Shown: piece by piece, positions 1 to 6,389 of the stretch
Layout of the letters: each line of letters starts with the position of its first letter
How positions within the stretch are numbered: position 1 is the stretch's first letter
Source of the DNA: Erysipelotrichaceae bacterium
Lineage (GTDB): Bacteria; Bacillota_I; Bacilli_A; Erysipelotrichales; Coprobacillaceae
Reading direction: 5' to 3'
NCBI GenBank assembly: GCA_021200395.1
Contig: JAJQGQ010000161.1
Coordinates: 1-11,497 of the forward strand
DNA length: 11,497 nt
The notes under the pieces: generated by a model
Databases searched by the model: none
The model's input: only the letters and a program-made list of their open reading frames with translations
What the model was told of the DNA's origin: nothing
Program-made: the position numbers and the translations under genes

Positions 1-107
1 ATATGATTATGTATGCGGCTGTTGGATAACACCGTAAAAGGTGAAATCCACAGGCGGAGTTTATTACTCTGCTAGAATCTTCTGGTTTTAACCAGGAGAG
101 GCTTCAA
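1..107 (+). mobile_element. Right end of an IS200/IS605-type element with omega-RNA-like scaffold (partial)
   Basis: The first ~107 bases hold a compact row of hairpins on the plus strand. Hairpin 1 is GGAT(24-27)-AA-CACC(30-33), loop 34-39, GGTG(40-43)-AA-ATCC(46-49). Hairpin 2 is GCGGAGT(54-60)/ACTCTGC(66-72), with a G.U pair that exists only when the plus strand is the RNA. Hairpin 3 is a 9-bp stem 78-86/91-99, again using a G.U pair. GGCTTCAA follows at 100-107. GTTGGA (21-26) can also pair with TTCAAC (103-108). A terminal hairpin followed by a GAGG(C)TTCAA-like end is known at right ends of IS200/IS605 elements, where it forms the scaffold end of the TnpB guide RNA next to the guide. 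The protein gene at 88-1212 loses its family sequence exactly here, which supports an insertion boundary at 107/108. The element body, with any tnpA or tnpB, would lie left of the window. Family assignment is inference; a group II intron or another structured element end is the main alternative. Confidence 0.5.
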
Positions 108-1212
108 CCATAGTAACCATTTCTCTATACATAATGTCAATTCCCTGGCCTGATCTTTGCACATATCTTAGACGTTGCAAGGTTTCCGCAATCAACTTAT
201 TACAAGGTACTGATGGATGAGTGATAATGTTTTTTTCGCTAATATCATCCATGAATCCACCTGGACTTTCAATGACCAATTTATCTGAATAGTGTTTTAC
301 ATATATTGAACCCAGACTATCATAACGTCTGTGCGTATAAGCATTCAATAACGCTTCTTGAAATACCCTTTCTGAAAAATCATATATTTCCAATCTATAC
401 AATCCAACTTGAATATTAATCAAATGATTATAATCCTGTATCTTTTCTGTTAAGCGATCAAGAACTGAAATAATAGGTAATTTTAAATCTAAACGATTAT
501 CGTATTCTTCCCTATTATCATCACTATAATGCAAATATATACATTCTGCTTGTGACATATACTTTTTAATTGATGATTCTTTACCAACAAATAATAATCC
601 TGCAACTGTGAGTTTAATTCCATCTTCAGTATTTTTAATTAAACAAAGATCTTTTAAAAAAGACATATCATCTAAATCTACTAAAGTGGAATTTCGATCT
701 CTTTCTTTTAATTTTTCTTTTAACTTATATACTTCTAACAGATTAATATCATCTTCGCTACTACTTTGTATTATCTGCGAAGAATAATCTGCACCTTCAT
801 CAAAAGTATTCTCAATTTTCTCAGGTGTATACGGTTTAGAATTTTTACCGAGTCTTTTATAGTACTCACCAGATGATGTACCATAAAGTCTTCGACCTTT
901 ATCAACATAAATAATAATAACATCTTTATCATCTATTGATACAACTTCAGCTTTGGTAAATAAATTGGGAGCCGTTCTATCATAAATACTTTCTATGATA
1001 TTTTGAAGATCATAATTGCTACAACCAGTAATAGTTTTATCATCTTCAACACCTAGCAAAAGCATGCCGCCTTCACAATTAGCAAGTGCAACTATCTCTT
1101 TCACACATAATTGAATAAGCTTTTTAAAATTAGGAGTTTCTTTCCAAGATTTAAATTCTACTTTAATATTTTCACCTAAATCAATAATATTTTGTAATTC
1201 ATCTTTATTCAT
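88..1212 (-). CDS. AlbA_2/Schlafen-type ATP-binding protein, C-terminus truncated by insertion
   Basis: The 374-residue product belongs to the family of putative transcriptional regulators or helper ATPases with an N-terminal AlbA_2 (Schlafen AlbA-like) domain and a C-terminal GHKL-like HATPase_c_4 domain. The AlbA_2 domain (about residues 8-125) shows ENIKVEFKSW, an EIVALANCEGG stretch and LLLGVEDD. The ATPase part (about 280-365) shows an N-box-like FQEALLNAYTHRRYD, then ESPGGF and RSGQGIDIMYREM. Family members usually continue about 80-120 residues further with a glycine straight after this point. Here the frame switches to VEASPG and stops inside the element end at 88-107, so the gene is 3'-truncated. 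The start is ATG at 1212 with AGGAGG 8 nt upstream; the longer GTG start at 1221 would overlap that SD. Cellular role is unknown; such genes are common in accessory regions. The fragment may still be translated, but loss of the end of the ATPase domain and everything after it probably inactivates it. Confidence 0.8.
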   Translation of the reverse strand: MNKDELQNIIDLGENIKVEFKSWKETPNFKKLIQLCVKEIVALANCEGGMLLLGVEDDKTITGCSNYDLQNIIESIYDRTAPNLFTKAEVVSIDDKDVIIIYVDKGRRLYGTSSGEYYKRLGKNSKPYTPEKIENTFDEGADYSSQIIQSSSEDDINLLEVYKLKEKLKERDRNSTLVDLDDMSFLKDLCLIKNTEDGIKLTVAGLLFVGKESSIKKYMSQAECIYLHYSDDNREEYDNRLDLKLPIISVLDRLTEKIQDYNHLINIQVGLYRLEIYDFSERVFQEALLNAYTHRRYDSLGSIYVKHYSDKLVIESPGGFMDDISEKNIITHPSVPCNKLIAETLQRLRYVQRSGQGIDIMYREMVTMVEASPG

Positions 1213-1235
1213 CTTAGTCACCTCCTACACATAAC

Positions 1236-1264
1236 ATTATATCAAATCAAATATAATTAATAAA
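1236..1264 (-). promoter_or_regulatory. Extended -10 promoter of the AlbA-like gene
   Basis: On the minus strand TATAAT (1236-1241) is preceded by TGA, giving the extended -10 form TGnTATAAT. A weak -35 (TTTATT, 1259-1264) lies 17 bp upstream. The predicted start near 1229 leaves a short leader holding the AGGAGG SD at 1221-1226. Two ATCGAATT direct repeats (1264-1271, 1288-1295) and the palindrome TGCAAATTGCA (1097 bases are not involved; it lies at 1297-1307) sit just upstream and could be regulator sites. Confidence 0.55.
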
Positions 1265-1358
1265 TCGAATTATCTTATATTTATTATATCGAATTTTGCA
1301 AATTGCATCAATGATATATTTGCTAAAATCAAAAATCATATACATAATTCCTCTGAAA

Positions 1359-2132
1359 TTATTTTTCTTGTTTTAAATAACTATGATAATGATACACATC
1401 TTCTATACTAAAAGTTTGTAATTCCAAATTATATTGTTTTGACCATTTTTTAAAATGATTGTTTAAATATCTACTTAATCCTACTAAATCATTACGATAT
1501 TGGTTATATATATTTATAAGATTTAGTGGGTCATTAATTTTGATTGAAGTCTTTGATAATATATCAAAAAATGGTGCAACATGCCTATTATTCATCAACT
1601 GGAAAGAATACGTATCACGCCTAGTCACTATATCCATGCTAATATAATAATATACTTCTATTTTAAAAAAGTGATCACTATTAGAAGCCTTAATCATGAT
1701 ATTTATATAATCAATATCATTCATTAAAATACACATATCATCATATATAAAACAATCATTATGAAAATACAAATTATCATATTCATTTCTTACTTCTTCA
1801 TCTAAAACAATATTCACTTTTCTTCTTAACATATATTGATTAATCTTACTTGATATATCATCTAATTTATCTATAGATACACCTATCATTTCTCTTTTAG
1901 TTTCTAAAGCATCTCTAATGGATAATTGATTAGTTAATATCAACTTTATCTCATCAATCGATATATCCATCGAACGCATTAATAGTATAAACTTCAAAAC
2001 ACCCAAATCTTCATTAGAATAGCTACGATAATTATTCACATCTCTTGCTGGTTTAATCAAGCCCTCTTTTTCATAAAATATCAATGCCTGCTTAGTAATA
2101 CCTAGTTCTTTCATAACTTCACTAGTTGTCAT
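1359..2132 (-). CDS. MerR-family transcriptional regulator
   Basis: A 257-residue DNA-binding regulator. Residues 1-70 form the MerR winged helix-turn-helix: MTTSEVMKELGITKQALIFY is the recognition helix region, followed by the EGLIKPARDVNNYRSY wing and the DLGVLKFILLMRSMDISIDEIK helix pair. A helical, probably coiled-coil dimerisation segment follows (about 72-110, ending KINQYMLRRK). The remaining ~145 residues are rich in aromatic and acidic residues, contain no cysteine cluster of the metal-sensing type, and match no effector domain I recognise; the inducer is unknown. ATG at 2132 has an AAGGTG SD 5 nt upstream. Its own promoter carries a MerR-type operator, so autoregulation is likely. 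Nothing divergent shares that promoter, so its targets could be itself, the downstream AlbA-like gene, or genes elsewhere. Confidence 0.85.
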   Translation of the reverse strand: MTTSEVMKELGITKQALIFYEKEGLIKPARDVNNYRSYSNEDLGVLKFILLMRSMDISIDEIKLILTNQLSIRDALETKREMIGVSIDKLDDISSKINQYMLRRKVNIVLDEEVRNEYDNLYFHNDCFIYDDMCILMNDIDYINIMIKASNSDHFFKIEVYYYISMDIVTRRDTYSFQLMNNRHVAPFFDILSKTSIKINDPLNLINIYNQYRNDLVGLSRYLNNHFKKWSKQYNLELQTFSIEDVYHYHSYLKQEK

Positions 2133-2152
2133 GTTATCACCTTCTCAATACT

Positions 2153-2183
2153 ATCATAACGTATATTCCTAGAATACAGTCAA
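2153..2183 (-). promoter_or_regulatory. MerR-type autoregulated promoter with 19-bp spacer
   Basis: Minus-strand -35 TTGACT (2178-2183) and -10 TATGAT (2153-2158) are separated by 19 bp (2159-2177) instead of the usual 17. The spacer contains an imperfect dyad centred near 2169: GTATATTC and GAATAC arms around CTA. A lengthened spacer with a dyad between -35 and -10 is the known signature of promoters that MerR proteins activate by DNA distortion. The predicted start near 2146 gives a ~14-nt leader before the regulator's ATG. Confidence 0.7.
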
Positions 2184-2203
2184 GTGATTTTATTAAATTT
2201 TAC

Positions 2204-2225
2204 AAAAAAGCGTCTTATAAGACGC
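2204..2225 (-). terminator. Intrinsic terminator of the BspA-like lipoprotein gene
   Basis: A perfect 16-bp palindrome GCGTCTTATAAGACGC (2210-2225) is followed on the minus strand by six T (2209-2204). It starts 12 bp after the lipoprotein stop codon and lies upstream of the MerR promoter, insulating the two genes. Confidence 0.85.
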
Positions 2226-2237
2226 AAAATATTCATA

Positions 2238-3065
2238 TCAATAATTCAAATATGTTCCCTTGTACATGTCTGTGGTTTCAGCATTAGATGTTGTGAAACT
2301 TGATGTTTTATACAAAATAGTCAAAGAACTGCACATATAAAACATATAGCTCATATCTTGAACATTTGTTGTATTAAAACTACCTAAATCTAGACTCTTC
2401 AATGAAACACATCCATAAAACATACGTTTCATATCAAGAACATGTGATGTATCAAAACTTGTTAGAGTTAGAGACGAAAGTGACATACATTCTCTAAACA
2501 TATCAGCCATAACATATACACTTGATGTATTTAAACTAGATGTATCTAAATCTTTTAATGAAGCACAGTAATAAAACATAAAACTCATATCTATTGCATC
2601 ACCTGTATAAAAACAATCGTTAAAATGAATGCTTTCTAAATTATTATATCCTGCAAATAAATATCTTGTATCAATATTCGCATCTACCCCTCCTTCGCCT
2701 GCAATATATAAATCATAAGGAATCTTATTATCACCAGAATCATCCACCCATGCCATAACTGACTGATCTACATTATCAGAAATATCCCAAGCATCAGCAG
2801 GTTTATTATCTAAGCTATCCAAAAATATAACATTTTTTACGGAACTGCGTAAATAATTACTACCAAACACTGTACAACTATACTTAACATAATTATTCCA
2901 TTCATCAGAAAAGCAAGTATAAGCATCAAAACCATTAGTATCGCTCATTATAACATTACCACTACTTTGTATAATAGTTTGTTCATAAGTATTGCTTTCG
3001 TTATTTGAGCATCCTATTAATATACATAATAAACCCATAAATGCTAATTTCAGATATTTTTTCAT
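2238..3065 (-). CDS. BspA-family (DUF285) leucine-rich-repeat surface lipoprotein
   Basis: A 275-residue exported lipoprotein. Residues 1-19 form a type II signal peptide: MKKYLK, a hydrophobic core, then lipobox LIGC with Cys19 as the lipidated residue. Residues about 85-150 show the BspA-like pattern AWVDDSG...LYIAGEGG...YLFAGYNNLESIHF. Four 26-residue repeats follow at about 163-188, 189-214, 215-240 and 241-266, each with MF..C.SL..L......TS.V..M; the last is degenerate. These are the DUF285 type of leucine-rich repeat known from BspA-like and Mycoplasma lipoproteins, often linked to surface adhesion. It is short for the family and has no cell-wall sorting motif, so anchoring is by the lipid. 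ATG at 3065 fits a GAGG SD 8 nt upstream; the ATG at 3071 would sit only 2 nt from it. It has its own terminator and is probably monocistronic. Ligand unknown. Confidence 0.85.
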   Translation of the reverse strand: MKKYLKLAFMGLLCILIGCSNNESNTYEQTIIQSSGNVIMSDTNGFDAYTCFSDEWNNYVKYSCTVFGSNYLRSSVKNVIFLDSLDNKPADAWDISDNVDQSVMAWVDDSGDNKIPYDLYIAGEGGVDANIDTRYLFAGYNNLESIHFNDCFYTGDAIDMSFMFYYCASLKDLDTSSLNTSSVYVMADMFRECMSLSSLTLTSFDTSHVLDMKRMFYGCVSLKSLDLGSFNTTNVQDMSYMFYMCSSLTILYKTSSFTTSNAETTDMYKGTYLNY

Positions 3066-3172
3066 TATCATCGCCTCATTTTAAATATAATTCTATCACT
3101 ATATTTTTTAAAATAACACAAATTACCATAATTTTTTGATATTAAAAAAACATTTTATGGGTATATTAATAA

Positions 3173-3201
3173 TTGTAGAAAGAATTCTACAAATTAATAA
3201 T
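3173..3201 (+). promoter_or_regulatory. Candidate promoter with overlapping inverted repeat, upstream of structured RNA A
   Basis: TTGTAG (3173-3178), 17 bp, AATAAT (3196-3201) form a moderate sigma-A-like promoter. A perfect 8-bp inverted repeat TTGTAGAA/TTCTACAA (3173-3180/3185-3192, 4-nt centre) covers the -35 and half the spacer, a position typical of a repressor operator. A start near 3208 would begin the first structured RNA. Prediction only. Confidence 0.45.
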
Positions 3202-3207
3202 TTTTTC

Positions 3208-3298
3208 AAAATTTTCTCTCTCGGGTGACATTCTCTCCCATCCATATATATGTCACCTAAAAAAAGAAACTGAACTCTCTCACTTAGTTTCTTTTTTT
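3208..3298 (+). ncRNA. Candidate small RNA A with UCCC loop and intrinsic terminator
   Basis: A ~91-nt predicted transcript without a convincing ORF. After a CU-rich single-stranded start comes hairpin GGTGACAT/ATGTCACC (3224-3231/3250-3257) with an 18-nt loop containing CTCCCAT (3235-3241), then a terminator hairpin whose loop is also CU-rich. C-rich UCCC loops followed by a terminator are the design of Gram-positive regulatory RNAs such as Listeria LhrC and several Staphylococcus Rsa RNAs, which pair with SD sequences. CTCCCAT is complementary to ATGGGAG (3492-3498) at the ABC transporter SD. Alternatively it is an attenuated leader of that gene. Homology to a known RNA family was not recognised. 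Confidence 0.4.
3259..3298 (+). terminator. Intrinsic terminator of RNA A, usable in both directions
   Basis: A 13-bp stem (3259-3271/3286-3298) with seven A on the left and seven T on the right brackets GAAACT/AGTTTC around a 14-nt CU-rich loop. The T-run directs plus-strand termination. The symmetric A-run would also serve a minus-strand transcript. Confidence 0.8.
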
Positions 3299-3322
3299 GT
3301 ATATTTTTTCAAGATATGTCAA

Positions 3323-3331
3323 TGCTATAAA
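3323..3331 (+). promoter_or_regulatory. Candidate extended -10 promoter for structured RNA B
   Basis: TGCTATAAA gives an extended -10 element (TG-N-TATAAA). The region 17 bp upstream is T-rich (ATTTTT) and is a poor -35. A start near 3338 falls just inside the left arm of the following hairpin, so the exact start is uncertain. Confidence 0.3.
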
Positions 3332-3449
3332 TAGATAGCTTACACTTTCCCCTCTATTTTTCCTCCCTATTAAAATAGATGTAAGTTATCTAGTTATTCC
3401 TAATATTAATAAACTTAGAGAAAGAAGACAACCCCCCCGTCTTCTTTTT
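3332..3449 (+). ncRNA. Candidate small RNA B (or leader) with C-rich loops and terminator
   Basis: A long nested hairpin is followed by an intrinsic terminator. The outer stem is 13 bp with one G.U pair (3332-3344/3380-3392). On its left side is an 8-nt bulge CTTTCCCC (3345-3352), then an inner 8-bp stem TCTATTTT/AAAATAGA (3353-3360/3372-3379), capped by the 11-nt loop TCCTCCCTATT (3361-3371). The inner and outer stems are continuous on the right side. TCCTCCC (3361-3367) is a perfect complement of GGGAGGA (3494-3500), the SD region of the ABC gene. The terminator loop is also C-rich. The layout repeats that of RNA A, which suggests two related regulatory RNAs. The left outer arm begins about six bases before the start predicted from the candidate -10, so the 5' end is approximate. 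A cis-acting leader is the alternative. Confidence 0.4.
3421..3449 (+). terminator. Intrinsic terminator with C7 loop upstream of the ABC gene
   Basis: A 9-bp stem AAAGAAGAC/GTCTTCTTT (3421-3429/3439-3447) continues into a T-run to 3449. The loop AACCCCCCC holds a run of seven C, unusual in this AT-rich DNA. It lies 58 bp before the ABC start codon, so it separates the upstream RNA units from the gene or acts as an attenuator. Confidence 0.75.
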
Positions 3450-3454
3450 CGCTT

Positions 3455-3483
3455 TTTTCATATGTTTTCCATATGCGTATGAT
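3455..3483 (+). promoter_or_regulatory. Candidate promoter and SD of the ABC transporter gene
   Basis: TTTTCA (3455-3460), 17 bp, TATGAT (3478-3483) predict a start near 3490, leaving a short leader that consists mainly of the SD GGGAGG (3494-3499) placed 8 nt before ATG 3508. A CATATG repeat (3459-3464, 3470-3475) lies in the spacer and could be a binding site. Confidence 0.5.
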
Positions 3484-3507
3484 ACTATGATATGGGAGGA
3501 CAAATAC

Positions 3508-6327
3508 ATGTTAGAAATTAAACATTTATCAAAAATATATCATTCTAAAGGTATGGAAGTTAAAGCTTTGAATGATATCAGTTTAAAAATACAAGATAAG
3601 GGAATGGTTTTTATATTAGGTAAAAGTGGTAGTGGAAAATCTACACTTTTAAATGTTTTAGGTGGTTTAGATACTTTTGATACAGGAGAACTTATTATTG
3701 GAGATAAATCAAGCAAGGATTTTTCGCAAAGTGATTTTGATTCTTACCGTAATACTTTTATAGGATTCATATTTCAAGATTATAATGTGATGGATAATTT
3801 CACAGTGTATGAAAATATTGCTTTAGCTTTACAGTTACAAGGGAAAAAAGCTGATAAGAATACTATTGATAGCATATTACATGAAGTCGATTTAGTGGGT
3901 TTAGGTCAAAGAAAACCAAATGAACTATCTGGTGGGCAACTACAAAGAGTAGCGATAGCAAGAGCATTGATAAAAAATCCTGAGATTATTATGGCAGATG
4001 AACCAACGGGTGCATTAGATAGCAATACAGGCAAACAAGTATTTGATACTTTAAAGAAATTATCTCAAGATAAGTTAGTATTAATCGTATCCCATGATAA
4101 AGAATTTGCGAAAAACTATGCAGATAGAATTATTGAGTTATCAGATGGAAAGATTGTAGATGATATAAGTAAAGAACATTTATTACCAAATAAGATAAAT
4201 GATGATATTTCATATTTAAAAGATGAATTTATTAATATTAATAATTCTCAAAGTTTAAGTAATGATGATATTAATAAGATTGTTGAACAATTAAAGCATC
4301 ATCAAGGAGAAATCATTATATCATTTAATAGTGATACAAATAAAGAAATTAAAAAAACTAATCATATTGATGATCAAGGACGAATTGAAGTATTTAAAGA
4401 AACAAAAGATGAACATTTGCATCTTAGTTTTCATCCATTAAATTTCATTAAGTCAAAACTCCCTTTTAATGCATCAATGAAGTTAGCTTTATCCAATTTA
4501 AAACTGAAACCTATAAGATTAATTGTTACAATATGTTTATCAGTTGTATCTTTTACCCTTTTTGGTTTAAGTAATACTGCATCACAATATAATAAAATTG
4601 TAGCAACATATAATTCTATTAAAGATAGTGATATTGATTATATATCTATCGGAAAAGAACTAGTCATTACTGAAGAAGATTATTCTTATTATACAACAAC
4701 TAAAATGAATAATGATGATCTCATAGTATTAAAAAATCAATATCCCAATCTACATTATACTAATACTTATTCAAGTGGTAATTATGGTGCAAATTTTAAT
4801 CTTGAATCACAAATAACTGACACAGAGATTATGACTAAAGGTGATTATAATTATTTATTTTATCCTAGTGCTATATCTCATCTAGCTAGTATTGATGAAG
4901 AAACTATAGAAGCTAATAATTATACATTAACTGGAAGCTTACCCTCTCACGAACATGAAATTGTTATCACAGAATACCTAGCGAATACATTTAAAACATG
5001 TGGATATCAATACATTGATAATCAAAAGAATACAACAAAATATACAATTACCAATACAAAAGATCTTATTGGAAAAACATTATGTTTAACTATAAATAAT
5101 GAGATCATCGATTATACGATAACTGGTATACTTGATACTCATTTAGATACAACAAGATATAATTCCTTACTAGATAATAACAATGATGATGATGTATTTT
5201 CTTATTATTTGATTAACGAATTAGAAATATTACTTGATGATAGCTATCATAATTTAGGTTATATTTATGATAAAGAATTCAATCATTTAATTAAAAATTA
5301 TAACTACTATAATTTAGCTACTGATAATTATAATTTAGATATATTATCTCCATCCTCTGATGAATATTATTTCACTGACTATTTATATTCATATGATGAT
5401 ATAAATAAAGACAGTATTATTGATTTTAATAATAATGGTCGTGTTTATCTTAATTATAATGTCATTAAAAATATTAAAATTGATAACAATACAACGTTAC
5501 AAAACTATATAGAAAATAGTATTGATATCACCAATCAAAATGCTTATATGAATGCGATTAAAGAAGCTACTATCAAATATCAGGACAAGATTATAAATAG
5601 TGATTTTGAAATAGAATATGCTTACTATTCAGATTCAGACTATGAATATCAAAACATTTTAGATGAGATTGCTGGTGTTTATATTGGTAGTTTAGATGAT
5701 GAAGAAGATTACACTTTTGTAACCACCAATGATTTTATACAACAATATCATATTGAAAAAGATGGTTATGCATCCTATATTTTAGCACCAATGTGTGATA
5801 ATGAAACTTTAACAGATATGATTACTTATACATATGATGATGGTATTGAAGAAAGTAATTATACTTTAAATAATCAAGTCATGCCTATGTTAGAAACAGT
5901 TAATTCTGTAATTAATATATTAAAAGGGATATTCTTCTATATTGCTATTGGATTTGCAATTTTTGCAGGAGCAATGTTCTGTAATTTTATTACAATAAGT
6001 GTTACTAATAAAAAACATGAGATAGGTATACTGAGAGCTGTTGGAGCTAGAAGTTTAGATGTATTAAAGATATTTTTGAATGAAAGTATGATTATAGCCT
6101 TAATAAATTGGATTTTTGCAATTATTGTATGCTTCACATCAGTTTCTTATATCAATAATTACATTAGAGATGAATTTAATGTTTTGGTTACTATATTAGA
6201 TTTTGGTATTATACAAATATTGCTGATATTATTAATATCTGTTGTTGTTGCTTTAATCGCTTCAGCATTACCTGTATGGAATATATCTAAAAAGAAACCC
6301 ATAGATGTTATAAAAGACAGAAAATAA
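3508..6327 (+). CDS. Fused ABC transporter: ATPase plus FtsX/MacB-type permease
   Basis: A 939-residue single-chain half-transporter of the MacB/FtsX (type VII, mechanotransmission) class, expected to dimerise in the cell membrane. The N-terminal ATPase (1-225) has Walker A GKSGSGKST (38-46), Q-loop Gln90, signature LSGGQ (140-144), Walker B IIMADE (160-165) and H-loop His196. A polar linker (about 225-330) leads to membrane segment 1 (about 335-358). A very large extracytoplasmic domain of ~440 residues, rich in Asn, Tyr and Asp, follows. Three C-terminal membrane segments lie near 805-830, 861-882 and 901-925, with the FtsX-like NKKHEIGILRAVGARSLDVLKIF between them. This class moves peptides, antibiotics or lipoproteins, or transmits force; the substrate here is unknown. 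No partner permease or two-component system is nearby. The start is ATG 3508 (SD GGGAGG, 8 nt); ATG 3487 lies upstream of the SD. It is monocistronic. Confidence 0.9.
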   Translation: MLEIKHLSKIYHSKGMEVKALNDISLKIQDKGMVFILGKSGSGKSTLLNVLGGLDTFDTGELIIGDKSSKDFSQSDFDSYRNTFIGFIFQDYNVMDNFTVYENIALALQLQGKKADKNTIDSILHEVDLVGLGQRKPNELSGGQLQRVAIARALIKNPEIIMADEPTGALDSNTGKQVFDTLKKLSQDKLVLIVSHDKEFAKNYADRIIELSDGKIVDDISKEHLLPNKINDDISYLKDEFININNSQSLSNDDINKIVEQLKHHQGEIIISFNSDTNKEIKKTNHIDDQGRIEVFKETKDEHLHLSFHPLNFIKSKLPFNASMKLALSNLKLKPIRLIVTICLSVVSFTLFGLSNTASQYNKIVATYNSIKDSDIDYISIGKELVITEEDYSYYTTTKMNNDDLIVLKNQYPNLHYTNTYSSGNYGANFNLESQITDTEIMTKGDYNYLFYPSAISHLASIDEETIEANNYTLTGSLPSHEHEIVITEYLANTFKTCGYQYIDNQKNTTKYTITNTKDLIGKTLCLTINNEIIDYTITGILDTHLDTTRYNSLLDNNNDDDVFSYYLINELEILLDDSYHNLGYIYDKEFNHLIKNYNYYNLATDNYNLDILSPSSDEYYFTDYLYSYDDINKDSIIDFNNNGRVYLNYNVIKNIKIDNNTTLQNYIENSIDITNQNAYMNAIKEATIKYQDKIINSDFEIEYAYYSDSDYEYQNILDEIAGVYIGSLDDEEDYTFVTTNDFIQQYHIEKDGYASYILAPMCDNETLTDMITYTYDDGIEESNYTLNNQVMPMLETVNSVINILKGIFFYIAIGFAIFAGAMFCNFITISVTNKKHEIGILRAVGARSLDVLKIFLNESMIIALINWIFAIIVCFTSVSYINNYIRDEFNVLVTILDFGIIQILLILLISVVVALIASALPVWNISKKKPIDVIKDRK

Positions 6328-6355
6328 CTTTATGCAATAATTATTTGAAAATCTA

Positions 6356-6383
6356 TTGTAAATAATTTTTAATTGCGTACAAT
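6356..6383 (+). promoter_or_regulatory. Promoter of the small RNA downstream of the ABC gene
   Basis: TTGTAA (6356-6361), 16 bp, TACAAT (6378-6383) form a good sigma-A-type promoter just after the ABC stop codon. Its predicted start near 6390 is followed by structured, ORF-free sequence ending in a strong terminator. Confidence 0.55.
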
Positions 6384-6389
6384 ATAACT

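Noticed and set aside
1..75. Plus-strand reading frames as the end of tnpB
   Set aside because: All three frames stop by position 75 and none shows a recognisable TnpB C-terminus or zinc-ribbon pattern, so no CDS is called.
1344..1362. Weak hairpin ATAATT/AATTAT at the merR stop codon as a terminator
   Set aside because: Six A-T pairs only and no T-run, so I do not call a terminator; merR may read through into the AlbA-like gene.
1459..1647. 62-codon plus-strand ORF inside the merR gene
   Set aside because: It lies opposite a well-supported MerR protein, has no SD and no recognisable domain.
2314..2579. Repeats in the lipoprotein gene as a CRISPR or DNA repeat array
   Set aside because: The 78-bp periodicity reflects degenerate leucine-rich protein repeats; there are no identical repeats with unique spacers.
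3127..3246. Short minus-strand ORFs in the intergenic region, including a 14-codon one starting at 3232 after GGGAGAG
   Set aside because: Very short, SD too close to the ATG, and the same bases are explained by the hairpin of RNA A.
3208..3298. Known riboswitch or T-box leader
   Set aside because: No T-box sequence, no recognised riboswitch core, and the downstream gene is a transporter with its own likely promoter.
5937..6137. 66-codon minus-strand hydrophobic ORF inside the ABC permease
   Set aside because: Hydrophobicity mirrors the antisense of a membrane segment; no SD or promoter.
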